Below, piece by piece: positions 1-8,665 of a DNA stretch of 22,208 bases. The translations under genes and the position numbers were made by a program. The first letter of the stretch is position 1. Each line of letters starts with the position of its first letter. The DNA lies in the IMG/VR virus record IMGVR_UViG_3300034375_008177, positions 1-22,208 of that record; one strand, written 5' to 3'. This DNA is from a virus. Under the pieces are notes generated by a model that searched no databases, was not told where the DNA came from, and saw nothing but the letters and a program-made list of their open reading frames with translations.

Positions 1-10
1 CCAAAGAGGT

Positions 11-769
11 GTGAAGGAGACATTTTCAAGGGTAGAAAAGGACATTAAAAATTCTTTTGATTTAGACATTACATGGTCAGATGACGGTGTTGATGCTATT
101 AAAAATCATTTAGAAAAGTCCAACAAGCTATCAGATGAAGATGTCACTCAATCAAAGATTTGGCGTGAGAGGGAAAAACAGTTCAAGCTTGAAAAGAAAG
201 AAATGAAAGATGCCTTTAATGAGAAGGTATCTGTCATGCGTTCTAAGCGCATTAAAAGCAAAGCAGAAGCTAAGTTAAGACAAATCGTTTCGAGCGGCAG
301 AGATGCCCCTAAAGACGAGGAAATCAATGATTTAGCAATGCGTGCGCTAATAGAGCAAATGTATTCTAATGGTTACAGTCCGGAGGAAACAGATTCAGGC
401 GAATTGATAATTGTTGATGAGAAAGGGGACCAAGCGGAGGATGAGAACTTTAACAAGTTGTCGTTTGACAAATTTATTACTTCTAAAACAAAAATTGATA
501 AGTTCTTTCCTGTTATACAAAGTAAAGCAAGAGACGGAGGAGGCCCATCGGCTTCTGATGTAGTAGTATCATCTTCTGGCAATTCAACTGGTGGTGATAA
601 CACAATAAAGTATACAGATAAGAACGGCAATGTACAATCTTTTATAGTTCCGGATAAATTTAAAGATGTTGATGAGTATCTAGAAAAAGTCAAATCAATC
701 CCAGAGGACGCATCTGCGGAGGTATTCGACAAGATGGAGGAAGCAGCATCACAAATTAGTAACGAATAA
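11..769 (+). CDS. Scaffold-like protein upstream of capsid gene (5' end probably outside the window)
   Basis: A 252-residue hydrophilic, strongly charged protein. The first 100 residues are rich in Lys/Glu and look helical or coiled-coil. Residues 130-150 are acidic, and about 178-195 form a Gly/Ser-rich linker. It ends 16 nt before the capsid-like gene. Position directly before the capsid gene, high charge, lack of a recognisable catalytic motif and a flexible linker fit a phage scaffolding or capsid-assembly protein; this is inference, not motif identification. The GTG at 11 is a doubtful start: the frame stays open to the window edge, and the purine-rich AAAGAGG ends only one base before the GTG. 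The true start is therefore probably to the left. Portal and terminase genes would be expected further upstream. Confidence 0.5.
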   Translation: MKETFSRVEKDIKNSFDLDITWSDDGVDAIKNHLEKSNKLSDEDVTQSKIWREREKQFKLEKKEMKDAFNEKVSVMRSKRIKSKAEAKLRQIVSSGRDAPKDEEINDLAMRALIEQMYSNGYSPEETDSGELIIVDEKGDQAEDENFNKLSFDKFITSKTKIDKFFPVIQSKARDGGGPSASDVVVSSSGNSTGGDNTIKYTDKNGNVQSFIVPDKFKDVDEYLEKVKSIPEDASAEVFDKMEEAASQISNE

Positions 770-785
770 AATAAAATAATACATT

Positions 786-1865
786 ATGCCTGCTTTAACG
801 AAAGGTGATTTTAGCGCGCTGACGGATATATACGCGCCGATTCAGGTTCCTCTCATGAGGATACAGCAGAATCCAACCGTCCTGAAAGATTACGATGAGA
901 CTTTCCCGGTCTTTAATGAGATGGCAATGAACCAAAATGTTGGTTTTGATGCCGAGTTCCTTGACCCACGTTCTGGTAAAAACATGAGAGCGCATTGGTT
1001 ACAAGATGAGGATAGTGGAATTATGGATGCAGATAGTACAGATTGCATTGTTCCTGATGCCGATGAAGTTGGTGCGCATAGCACAGATTACACACCAGCG
1101 ACGGCGGTAACAAAAGGTTTGAAGACTGTTGACCAAAAGACTTATGATTTAAAGTCTTTTCAGCAGAAACTAGCATTCGGATTTGCAAGTAGACTTTTTC
1201 ACATCATGAGATATGCTGAAAAGGATGCGATTACTCAAATCCTTTCTTTCCAAGATGATGCTACAGGATTAAACACTCAAGGCGTTGGAACAATGACAAC
1301 GACATGGAATATTGGCACTGCCGATGTTGTGCCTGAGTTGCTTTATAGAATTAAGCAACAAGCGATGGACTTGAGGATGATTGACCCTGTGTTGATTGTT
1401 GGTAAGAATTACGAGTACATGGAGATGAAGTTCAGAGGTGAAAGAGGTATTAACTTAACAACTGATGCAAATGCGTTATTGAATCAGCAATTGACTATCC
1501 CTATTATTAGAGATAGAAATCATTATGATACAATTGCAGGTGATAACTCTATGTTGTTAGTTGATAGAGCTACGATAGGCTATTTCTCACAGAACTACTG
1601 GGATAATGATGCACCACAGGATAAGGTGATGGAAGAGAATAATCATTTTACTTATTCAACTCCACTACCGAGGTTGTTCTGGAGAAACATGATTGACGGC
1701 AGGCCTGTAGTACAGAATGTGAGGGCGGATGTACGATTTGCACTTAAATGTGTTAATGAGTATGAGACGGCACTAGTACACAGATTCAAACTATTAGGGA
1801 AATGGGTAGAAGCGCCTAAAGGTGTTAATGATTACCCAACCGTTATCAGAATAGTTATAACATAG
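786..1865 (+). CDS. Major capsid protein (probable)
   Basis: A 359-residue soluble protein without signal peptide or membrane segment. It starts at an ATG 16 nt after the scaffold-like gene. Length, mixed alpha/beta composition and position after a scaffold-like gene fit a phage major capsid protein, probably of the HK97-fold group. The stretch around residues 120-150 (Lys-rich, then FGFASRLFHIMRYAEKDAITQ) resembles a long spine-type helix, and the C-terminal part (LPRLFWRNMIDGRP onward) is basic and beta-like. No sequence motif is diagnostic of the fold, so the call rests on context and general character. No N-terminal protease is fused to it, which fits a separate scaffold. Confidence 0.6.
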   Translation: MPALTKGDFSALTDIYAPIQVPLMRIQQNPTVLKDYDETFPVFNEMAMNQNVGFDAEFLDPRSGKNMRAHWLQDEDSGIMDADSTDCIVPDADEVGAHSTDYTPATAVTKGLKTVDQKTYDLKSFQQKLAFGFASRLFHIMRYAEKDAITQILSFQDDATGLNTQGVGTMTTTWNIGTADVVPELLYRIKQQAMDLRMIDPVLIVGKNYEYMEMKFRGERGINLTTDANALLNQQLTIPIIRDRNHYDTIAGDNSMLLVDRATIGYFSQNYWDNDAPQDKVMEENNHFTYSTPLPRLFWRNMIDGRPVVQNVRADVRFALKCVNEYETALVHRFKLLGKWVEAPKGVNDYPTVIRIVIT

Positions 1866-1871
1866 TAATTA

Positions 1872-2957
1872 ATGAGCGTTACGGATTGTCTCATTCCGAT
1901 TGTCGGACTTTCTAACACAGAATGTCCATGCCATTCTGCTGCTGGTGTTGTTGATTATCAACAAGGCACTAGCTCGGAGTATATAGATGACACGGAGCAT
2001 TGCGTAACGCTCAATTTCCCTTTAACGGAAATAGATTGTGAAAGCTCAGACATTTGGGCGCTATTAACAAGGGCTAGAAGTAAGGGTGTAACTAATTTCA
2101 TTGCTTCCTACCTTCAGCACTTGAATAGCACAATGACGAATAAATTTAGCGGGTACTCTGACCATGTAGGACAGAGGCCTTCTAATTTTTATGCCTTGAA
2201 TACTTTAACTGTAAGCGATACAGCGGTGGGATTCTACTGGACACCTACGATTTATAAAGGTGTATATCAGCACATAGATAAGGTTTATTTGACAATTAAT
2301 ACAGTCGGCACATATACGGTTAATTTGATTAATACGGATGAGCCTGACGTTGTTTTGCACAGTGTCGATATAGTTGTCACGAAGGCAGGTGTGAGGAAAG
2401 GTGTTGACTTTAACTATAGAGTTTCTCTTGAGGATATTAATAGGCCTGTAGTCTATGCCTTATATTACGAAAGAACAAGTGAGAAGCCTTACAATGTAAA
2501 ATTTTCATGTGGATGTGGCTCTGACCCTGCTTGGATGAAGAGGGGTTATATGGTTCCTCGTGGATTTAAGATAGATGATATAACGGCGTTAGATATTGAT
2601 ACGTTATTTACGTCTGATTATACTCACGGACTAGAGGTAGATTACTCATTTCAATGTTCAGCGTTAGATTGGTTATGTAATCAAGGCGATGAGTTTTGGA
2701 CCGAGACTGAATATGGAATACTAGCGGCTAAATTAATTGCAAAGTTCTCGGCAAACTGGTTAATGTCGGCAATTCTAGGAAATCAACCGAACCCTTATAC
2801 GGTCATTAATTCTGATTATATGCTTTCAAAGATAGAGAGCAATACAGAGGTTATTAATGACATTATGCCTATTCTTGTACAGAATAGTAATGATATGACG
2901 CATTGCTACACCTGCAAGAATAGCGGATTTATGAAACTTGAAAAAAATTACTTTTAA
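1872..2957 (+). CDS. Unknown protein in the structural block, Cys-rich
   Basis: A 361-residue protein beginning 6 nt after the capsid stop. I do not recognise the family. It has several clustered cysteines: CPC near residue 17, CGCG near residue 214 and CYTC near residue 347, which could bind metal or form disulfides. The middle (about 100-200) is beta-rich, with alternating hydrophobic and polar residues (VYLTINTVGTYTVNLINT). No signal peptide is seen. Its position between the capsid and lysis genes suggests a virion component such as a head-tail connector, minor capsid or decoration protein, or a tail protein; this is only inference. The downstream gene starts 16 nt later behind an A-rich leader. 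Confidence 0.55.
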   Translation: MSVTDCLIPIVGLSNTECPCHSAAGVVDYQQGTSSEYIDDTEHCVTLNFPLTEIDCESSDIWALLTRARSKGVTNFIASYLQHLNSTMTNKFSGYSDHVGQRPSNFYALNTLTVSDTAVGFYWTPTIYKGVYQHIDKVYLTINTVGTYTVNLINTDEPDVVLHSVDIVVTKAGVRKGVDFNYRVSLEDINRPVVYALYYERTSEKPYNVKFSCGCGSDPAWMKRGYMVPRGFKIDDITALDIDTLFTSDYTHGLEVDYSFQCSALDWLCNQGDEFWTETEYGILAAKLIAKFSANWLMSAILGNQPNPYTVINSDYMLSKIESNTEVINDIMPILVQNSNDMTHCYTCKNSGFMKLEKNYF

Positions 2958-2973
2958 TTTTTAAAAAAATAAA

Positions 2974-3423
2974 ATGAAAAACTTATTATTATTATTTTTT
3001 GTCTTAATGTCTTTTGCTGCTACTGCACAATTGACGGTAGATTGTAAGACTACAACAGCAATATCGGGGACGGATACTAATTACGTTCACACGGATTTAA
3101 TTTACCAGATGTTGGATGAGTCTGCTTCGGAGGATTCGATTTCTGTGTTCGGTATCTCAGGCTTTTCGCCGGGTGTACTAAAGTCAAAAAAGATACTATC
3201 TGGCACAGTTGCGGCATTGGATTGTTACGTTGAGTATACGCCTACAGATGCAACGGCGGGTTATAGGTATTTAACTCATGCGGAAAATATTCGAGCGGTT
3301 ATTACAGAAGGCGATTATGTAACTTTAAAGCTGATGAGGCCTTATACGGATATTGCTATCACAGAAAATGCTGCCGACATCAAAACGGCTTTAGACGCTT
3401 GGAAGGCTATAGACCATAATTAA
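2974..3423 (+). CDS. Small exported protein with signal peptide, unknown function
   Basis: A 149-residue protein with a clear N-terminal signal peptide: basic MKN, a Leu/Phe-rich hydrophobic core, then a likely signal-peptidase-I site after AATA, giving a mature N-terminus at Gln19. This AQ cleavage pattern is common in Bacteroidota exported proteins. There is no lipobox Cys at the site. The mature part is small, acidic and Thr/Ala-rich, with two Cys (one early, one around residue 87). It lies between a structural gene and the holin-like gene, so it may act in the host periplasm in lysis or superinfection exclusion, or be a membrane-routed particle protein. I do not recognise the family. Confidence 0.55.
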   Translation: MKNLLLLFFVLMSFAATAQLTVDCKTTTAISGTDTNYVHTDLIYQMLDESASEDSISVFGISGFSPGVLKSKKILSGTVAALDCYVEYTPTDATAGYRYLTHAENIRAVITEGDYVTLKLMRPYTDIAITENAADIKTALDAWKAIDHN

Positions 3424-3444
3424 TTTTTAACTTAACCACCTATT

Positions 3445-3942
3445 ATGAATTTTTTAAAGAAATTTTACACAGAGCAGAAGCTTATTTTTCATGTTGTTGT
3501 AACGGTTTTAGCAGGAGCTATTATCTACTTCACAGCAAGTTGGCATAACTTTCTATTCTGGTTTCCTGCGTTTATTTCACTATATGCTACGGCAGTTGGT
3601 GTAGTAGAGGCTTACAGTGTTTCTGTGAAGACATTAGACCCTTTAGGTCAAAAGATTAAAGGATATTTAGACGAGATTGACAAGTATATTGTTTTTCTGT
3701 TTACCATTCCTTTCATTGCTACTTTCTTGGATAAGACAAGCTTTCCGGATGTATATGTATACATACAGGAGAATTTCGAATCTATCTGGAAGAGTGGATT
3801 TCATGTATTTGCAGGATTGAAGGCTTTATGGTTCCTAGTGCGAGGGGGTGAGAATAACGCAGTAGCGGACACCTTGAGAGTTATTAAGGCAGATAAGTTA
3901 ACGGAGGATAGTATAGTTACATTTGCAACGAAGGTAAAGTGA
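3445..3942 (+). CDS. Holin-like membrane protein (putative)
   Basis: A 165-residue protein with hydrophobic segments near residues 16-32, 34-55, 80-96 and 118-133, compatible with three or four membrane passes, and charged ends. It overlaps the amidase gene by four bases, its TGA sharing bases with the amidase GTG. A multi-pass small membrane protein translationally coupled to an endolysin gene is the classic layout of a holin-endolysin pair. It is longer than many holins (about 70-150 aa) and no family motif was recognised, so the holin role comes from topology and neighbourhood. Confidence 0.6.
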   Translation: MNFLKKFYTEQKLIFHVVVTVLAGAIIYFTASWHNFLFWFPAFISLYATAVGVVEAYSVSVKTLDPLGQKIKGYLDEIDKYIVFLFTIPFIATFLDKTSFPDVYVYIQENFESIWKSGFHVFAGLKALWFLVRGGENNAVADTLRVIKADKLTEDSIVTFATKVK

Positions 3943-4505
3943 AAATTAAAGGTCTGATATGGCATTGCACGGCATCACCAGAGGGGTTGTATTTATCGCG
4001 GAAGCATTTGATGTCAATATTTATGTCAAAGCCGCCGACGGGGAACGGATGGGAAAAGCCGGGTTACCGTTCTGTTGTAAACTTGGATGGTAATGTGTAC
4101 GACCTTGTTGATTATAATATGTCTCCGCACATGGAATGGGACGAAGTCACATACGGAGCAAAAGGATACAATTCGGAGTACATTCATCTATCATATGTCG
4201 GCGGTGTTAGAAAGGATAACATTAACGTGCCTAAAGATACGAGAACGGATGCCCAAAAGAGGGTTATCCGTGCCATGACAGAGTATTATCTAGCTTATTA
4301 TCCAGATTTAGAGGTAGGTGGTCATTATGAAGTTAATTCAAAAAAGGCTTGTCCTAGTTTTAATTTGACAAGGGAGTTAGTGAAGTGGGGTATACCTGAG
4401 AAGAATATAGGATTGACAAAGAAGAATCTAACTGTAACAAATGAAATTGAAGGCCAGTTTGATTTTTCTTTTGATGCAAGGAATGGAAAATTCGTTGATA
4501 CTTAG
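3939..4505 (+). CDS. N-acetylmuramoyl-L-alanine amidase, T7-lysozyme-like endolysin
   Basis: A 188-residue zinc amidase of the Amidase_2/PGRP type. It cuts the bond between N-acetylmuramic acid and L-alanine in peptidoglycan. The visible motifs match T7 lysozyme: WHCTA with zinc ligand His9, PGYRSVV with Tyr43, YIHLSYVGG around 81-89, GGHYEV with zinc ligand His129, and KKACPSF with Lys136 and zinc ligand Cys138. There is no signal peptide, so export would need a holin. The start is a GTG overlapping the upstream stop, preceded by GAAGG. A GTG fits because translation is coupled to the holin-like gene. The last about 30 residues extend beyond the core domain. A strong terminator follows, closing the transcription unit. 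Confidence 0.9.
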   Translation: MKIKGLIWHCTASPEGLYLSRKHLMSIFMSKPPTGNGWEKPGYRSVVNLDGNVYDLVDYNMSPHMEWDEVTYGAKGYNSEYIHLSYVGGVRKDNINVPKDTRTDAQKRVIRAMTEYYLAYYPDLEVGGHYEVNSKKACPSFNLTRELVKWGIPEKNIGLTKKNLTVTNEIEGQFDFSFDARNGKFVDT

Positions 4506-4537
4506 TCCGGATTAGGTTGGTTTTTAACGGTTTTGAG

Positions 4538-4573
4538 GGGAGTTGGCTTTTATGACTGACTCCCTTTTTTTTT
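4538..4573 (+). terminator. Intrinsic terminator after the lysis genes
   Basis: GGGAGT (4538-4543) pairs with ACTCCC (4559-4564) and is followed directly by nine T (4565-4573). It lies 33 nt after the amidase stop and just before the next gene, so it probably ends the capsid-lysis transcript. Confidence 0.8.
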
Positions 4574-4584
4574 AAAAAAATAAT

Positions 4585-5442
4585 ATGGAAGAAATAAGAC
4601 TACCAAATTATGATGCAAAGTTAACCATTTTTGCAAAGGATGCTAAAGAGGTTTTCGATTGGACCTTTGATTTCTACGATATCAAAGGTATACACGAGAG
4701 AGGTTATTTTGGTGAAGGTGAGACTATTGCCATACTTGACACAGGGCTAAACGAAAAACATCCAGACCTTTTCGGCACAGTTATTCACGCTGAAGATATG
4801 CGAGGCAGCAATGATGTGACAGATAGGAACTACCACAGCACATGGATACACGGAAGACTCAGCGCGGTTCATAACGGCGTAGGTGTTCAAGGTATATGTC
4901 CAAAAGCTAAGATTATTATATTAAAAGTATTTAATGATAACGGTAGTGGCAATTCAGAATGGTTAGAAAAAGGAATAAGACGAGCGCGCGAATTAGGTGC
5001 TACACAAATCAATTTCTCAGGTGGTTTAGGTGTGAAGATACCATCCATCGAGGAGGCTATAAATGACTTTATTATTGATGGCGGCACTTTTTGGGCTGCA
5101 AACGGTAATGATGGGTTGAAAAATGACCTTGATTTCCCTTCTAACATACCTCAGACGGTCGCTGTTGGCTCGCATGATGAGAATGGTAGTATTAGTAACT
5201 TCTCGGATTTTGGCGCAATGTCGGACATCTATAGCGCTGGTGAGGATGTTCTTTCAACTTATGGTGATAAGGACTATGCCCTGTTAAGCGGAACTTCAAT
5301 GGCTACACCTACTGCATTAGGTGTTTTTGCAACATTGAGAATACCATTAGAAAAGAAATTAGGATTTAAAATTACACCTGCAAACTTGCATTTGTTCGCT
5401 CAAGATATAAAATCAATCAATGTCAAAGAAAGAAGATTTTAA
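4585..5442 (+). CDS. Subtilisin-like serine protease (peptidase S8)
   Basis: A 285-residue compact S8-family protease domain with the full catalytic set: Asp52 in AILDTGLN, His84 in YHSTWIHG (the family's usual HGTHVAG, here altered), oxyanion Asn173 in AANGNDG and nucleophile Ser238 in GTSMATP. There is no signal peptide and no clear propeptide, so it probably acts in the phage-infected cytoplasm or as part of the particle. The ATG start follows an A-rich leader after a terminator. It lies between the lysis genes and the tape measure gene. A role in maturing virion proteins or degrading host proteins is possible but not shown. The 3' end overlaps the next small gene by 23 nt. Confidence 0.88.
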   Translation: MEEIRLPNYDAKLTIFAKDAKEVFDWTFDFYDIKGIHERGYFGEGETIAILDTGLNEKHPDLFGTVIHAEDMRGSNDVTDRNYHSTWIHGRLSAVHNGVGVQGICPKAKIIILKVFNDNGSGNSEWLEKGIRRARELGATQINFSGGLGVKIPSIEEAINDFIIDGGTFWAANGNDGLKNDLDFPSNIPQTVAVGSHDENGSISNFSDFGAMSDIYSAGEDVLSTYGDKDYALLSGTSMATPTALGVFATLRIPLEKKLGFKITPANLHLFAQDIKSINVKERRF

Positions 5443-5548
5443 AATCGTGCCCTATGCGGTTAATAAGGTAGTGAGTTTAGAAGAATTAATTAAGCAAAAG
5501 GAAGATGATGCTAAAAGATATAATGAACAGACTGCCGATAAGCGGTAA
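5420..5548 (+). CDS. Small 42-aa protein overlapping both neighbours
   Basis: An ATG at 5420 opens a 42-residue frame beginning MSKKEDFKIVPYAV, highly charged and probably helical in the second half (EELIKQKEDDAKRY). It overlaps the protease gene by 23 nt and the next gene by 44 nt, all in different frames. Nested start/stop overlaps of this type are common between translationally coupled phage genes. A small charged protein before the tape measure gene could be a tail assembly factor, but no family is recognised. Confidence 0.5.
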   Translation: MSKKEDFKIVPYAVNKVVSLEELIKQKEDDAKRYNEQTADKR

Positions 5549-6062
5549 TAATACCGTCAAGGTAATAGACCCTGAGATTCTATTAGGTATTCTCGATAAG
5601 GGTTTAGATAATGAGCCTGTAAAGCCTGTTATTGACGAGGAAATAAAGTCTATAATACAAAAGATAATAGATATTCTAACTCGGTTTTTGAAATTGTTAT
5701 TTCCTATATTTTTCCCTTTCATATTATCTGCGCAATCCGAGCATATACAGACATCTGGAATTGTAGGCGATGGGCTAGGTGTTTTGGATAAGGTTTTGGG
5801 GATGTGGGAGCAGGATAATTGTGATGAAATAAGAGTAGTTAAGGCAAGAAAGAAAGGTGTAGGTTATGTTAATAAGCTAACAAGGCAATTGCAAAAATTG
5901 GACAAGCAATGGGCTAAAAATGAAATTGATGACTTAACTTACTACTACTCAAAAGCATATTTATTGGAGATGTCAATTGCTGATGTATTTGCATTAGAAA
6001 AAAAGGCAGTACAATTAGCCAGTAAAAAGGTTAAAAATTACAAGTTTTTAAAAAATAACTAA
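5505..6062 (+). CDS. Unknown protein upstream of tape measure, one hydrophobic segment
   Basis: A 185-residue protein. Residues about 48-76 contain a strongly hydrophobic stretch (IIDILTRFLKLLFPIFFPFILSAQ) compatible with a membrane helix or, given the closing SAQ, a buried signal-like sequence. The rest is basic and helical. The start could be ATG 5505 or ATG 5523; the first is chosen for length. Its stop overlaps the ATG of the tape measure gene by one base (TAATG), implying translational coupling. Tail chaperones normally occupy this place in siphophages, but the hydrophobic segment is not typical of them and no slippery heptamer was seen here. Confidence 0.5.
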   Translation: MMLKDIMNRLPISGNNTVKVIDPEILLGILDKGLDNEPVKPVIDEEIKSIIQKIIDILTRFLKLLFPIFFPFILSAQSEHIQTSGIVGDGLGVLDKVLGMWEQDNCDEIRVVKARKKGVGYVNKLTRQLQKLDKQWAKNEIDDLTYYYSKAYLLEMSIADVFALEKKAVQLASKKVKNYKFLKNN

Positions 6063-8500
6063 TGGCAGAAATAGGCGGTAAGGTAAGTTTTGATATATCC
6101 GAGGTTCAGAAGAATCTACCGAAAATAATAGAGCTTTTTAATGATTTAGGCGATGCCTCAGAAGGGATGACCGACGAGATGAAAAGTTCTTTGAAGGATG
6201 TCCAAAAGGCACTAGATGGATTCGGCAAAGAAACAAAAGATGCCGCTAAAGAAGTCGATAAGCTGAATAAAGAGCAAAAGGAATCTGTAGCCGTTTTAAA
6301 AGAATCTGCAAAGGAAATTAAGGTCTTCGGTGTAAGCCTTGATGATGTTACCGGTAAACTTGCAAAATGGAGAGCTACGCAAAAGGCTGTAACCGCCGCA
6401 ATGGGTGGGACAACAAAGGCTTTAAAGCTTTTCCGTATAGCTTTAATCTCAACCGGGGTTGGTGCTATTGTTGTGGCATTAGGAAGTATGGTCGCATTTT
6501 TGACTAAGACGCAGAGGGGAATGGATAGACTTAACGTCGCTATGGCTAAAATAACTGGGCCTATCAAGGTTGTTTCAAAAGGTTTCTATGCAATAGGTGA
6601 GGCTCTCTTAGATTTAAGGAACCCTCTAAAAGCCGTTCGTGATTTATTCTCAGGCTCCGGTGGTGTGGTTAATGCAATGAAGGAAGCGAGTAAGGCGGCG
6701 GTTCAATTAGAAAAAGATAAGATAAAGTTAAGAGATGCACAAAGAAATCTATCTATTGAGACTGCAAAAAGTAGAGCTGAGATTGAGAAGCTGAAAAAGA
6801 TAAGTGATGATACAACGAAGTCAACAAAAGAAAGAATAAAGGCTACACAATTAGCGACAGAAAAAGAACAAAACTTGTTGACGAAACGAGAAGAACAGCA
6901 ACGTTTGCTGATAAAAACATTAAAAACAGAAAAAGAAAAGATAGCAGCAGATGAAGACAATATAGAGCTTTTAGACAAGATTGCAGAGGCTGAGATAGCA
7001 CTTGCAGATATACAAAAAGAAAGTACAACGTTATCGATAGAATTACAGAACAAAGAGAATGCCTTACTAGACGAGAAGAAAAGAAAATTAGAGGAGATTG
7101 CTAATCAGTTTGAAACAGGTTTAGATGTATTAAGAGATGCTTTAGAAAAGCAGGAATTTGAGGAGCTTACACCTTTCGGTAAGATATTAAAAGAAAGTGA
7201 AAATGAATTAGAAAAATTCAAAAAACTTAGAGACGAATTAATTCCATTGGCAAAACAGCTAGGTAGGCCAATGGAAGAACTAGAAGAAACGTATGATAAA
7301 ATCATAGTAAATTTACAGGCAAAGGTAGATAAATCTATCGAGGACTTTATTAAGTCTATTGAAAAATTCGATGAGTACCAATCACCAACTGTTACCACAC
7401 TAGGCATTGATGAACTAGAAGTTGTGCCAAATACCACAAGTATAAGAGAGCCATCTGAGGACGATTTACGTTCTTTTGGGCAAAAATTAAAAGATTCATT
7501 AGATAAAGTTTTTTCATCCGAAGAATTCCAAGCCGGTGAGGCAGCATTTAACGCCGTCACGGATGCTTTCACAGCAGGTATAGATGTGCAGATAGCAAAG
7601 ATTGACGAGCTATTAGCAAAGCAAGATGAGAAAGTTAGTAGGCTTCAGGATGACCTTGACAAAGAAAAAGAGTTTGCAAAGGAAGGGCTAGCATCTAAAG
7701 CCGAAACGCTAGAGGAGGAGTTAAGAGTTGAAGAAGAAAAAAGAGAGCAGGCCTTAAAGAAAAGAGACGAGTTACAAAAGAAACGGCAGAAGCTACAATT
7801 AGCTCAGTTAGCTGTGCAACAAGCTCAAAGTCTAGGTACTGCCGTCGCTCAGATATTTACTGCTTATTCCTCTATTCCGTTTGTGGGTATAGCTTTAGCT
7901 GTTGCTCAAATTGCTTCAATGTACACAGCATTCGCTAAAGCAAAAGCGCAGGCAAGTAGTCTCTCTAAGCTCGCCACAGGTACACAAGAAGGGCCGATAG
8001 GCCACTATGCAAGAGGAAAAGGCGCTGATGATAGGTACAGCGTTATAGAGACGGCAACAGGTCGTGATACAGGTGTAAGAGTTGGTCCAGATGAGGACAT
8101 AATGCGTCCAGAGATTAGCCGAGAACATGGTGCATTATTGCGCGATATGAACAAGAATCCTTGGAAGTATAGAGGCCGAAATCTATCTGCTGAATTATTT
8201 GACGTTGGTGTAGGTGGCAGCGTATTGGAAGGCTATGGTGGCATTGAACAACTGGATAAATCAGAGTTGATTGCTTCGGCTAATAAAGCAAGTGTTAACC
8301 GTGCTAACTACTTGATGAATAGCGCCATATCGAAAGAGGATTTAAAGCAAGTAATGACGGAGGTATTAGCGGAAAACAGAGGCGCAGAACAAACCTATGA
8401 TATGAATAAAAAAGAAACTCATTACCTGACCGATGATGTCAAGAAGATAGTTCGTACTTGGAACAACGGCAAAAATAAAGAAACAATAAATATATTATGA
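6062..8500 (+). CDS. Tail tape measure protein
   Basis: An 812-residue protein with the typical tape measure design. It has long Lys/Glu-rich coiled-coil stretches (about 45-85, 210-345 and 525-590). A hydrophobic membrane-like segment lies near residues 121-150 (ISTGVGAIVVALGSMVAFL), and a second long hydrophobic helical region near 583-640 (QLAQLAVQQAQSLGTAV through the AVAQIASMYTAFAKAK part). The C-terminal about 170 residues are more globular, Gly/Arg-rich. Such proteins set tail length and occupy the tail lumen. Its presence points to a long-tailed phage. Genes for tail tube and baseplate are not seen in this window. The following 43-aa gene overlaps by four bases (ATGA). Confidence 0.85.
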   Translation: MAEIGGKVSFDISEVQKNLPKIIELFNDLGDASEGMTDEMKSSLKDVQKALDGFGKETKDAAKEVDKLNKEQKESVAVLKESAKEIKVFGVSLDDVTGKLAKWRATQKAVTAAMGGTTKALKLFRIALISTGVGAIVVALGSMVAFLTKTQRGMDRLNVAMAKITGPIKVVSKGFYAIGEALLDLRNPLKAVRDLFSGSGGVVNAMKEASKAAVQLEKDKIKLRDAQRNLSIETAKSRAEIEKLKKISDDTTKSTKERIKATQLATEKEQNLLTKREEQQRLLIKTLKTEKEKIAADEDNIELLDKIAEAEIALADIQKESTTLSIELQNKENALLDEKKRKLEEIANQFETGLDVLRDALEKQEFEELTPFGKILKESENELEKFKKLRDELIPLAKQLGRPMEELEETYDKIIVNLQAKVDKSIEDFIKSIEKFDEYQSPTVTTLGIDELEVVPNTTSIREPSEDDLRSFGQKLKDSLDKVFSSEEFQAGEAAFNAVTDAFTAGIDVQIAKIDELLAKQDEKVSRLQDDLDKEKEFAKEGLASKAETLEEELRVEEEKREQALKKRDELQKKRQKLQLAQLAVQQAQSLGTAVAQIFTAYSSIPFVGIALAVAQIASMYTAFAKAKAQASSLSKLATGTQEGPIGHYARGKGADDRYSVIETATGRDTGVRVGPDEDIMRPEISREHGALLRDMNKNPWKYRGRNLSAELFDVGVGGSVLEGYGGIEQLDKSELIASANKASVNRANYLMNSAISKEDLKQVMTEVLAENRGAEQTYDMNKKETHYLTDDVKKIVRTWNNGKNKETINIL

Positions 8501-8628
8501 TTGACTTTTCAGAAGATTTTTTAAAAAAGTTAGAAGCTAAAGACAAAGAGTTAGAAGATAAAATCAAATCCGGTGAAGTCAAAGTTTGTGATATTGCCGA
8601 CGATGACTGTGAGTCCTGTAGTGCATGA
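8497..8628 (+). CDS. Small acidic 43-aa protein with C-terminal Cys cluster
   Basis: The ATG overlaps the tape measure TGA (ATGA). It encodes 43 residues: a charged helix (FLKKLEAKDKELEDKIKSG), then VCDIADDDCESCSA with three Cys at residues 31, 38 and 41. The overlap and the coding bias argue for a real gene. A promoter-like element and leader terminator follow at once, so it ends the late operon. Function unknown. Confidence 0.5.
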   Translation: MIDFSEDFLKKLEAKDKELEDKIKSGEVKVCDIADDDCESCSA

Positions 8629-8659
8629 TTGTTTAATATGTAAAAAATTAATATATTTG
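8629..8659 (+). promoter_or_regulatory. Bacteroidota-type promoter
   Basis: TTG (8629-8631) is separated by 20 nt from TATATTTG (8652-8659), a good match to the Bacteroidota primary sigma pattern (TTTG/TTG, about 19-20 nt, TAnnTTTG). No gene begins before the terminator at 8700-8736. Confidence 0.6.
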
Positions 8660-8665
8660 GACCAT

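Noticed and set aside
5420-5548. Possible frameshift fusion of the 42-aa frame with the 185-aa gene, as in tail chaperones
   Set aside because: The frames are not related by a -1 slip, and no slippery heptamer lies in the overlap. Independent starts explain both.
6106-6567. Long minus-strand open frames opposite the tape measure gene, also around 7105-7572
   Set aside because: They are antisense shadows of a Lys/Glu-rich coding region, with Ser/Phe-rich low-complexity products and no start context.
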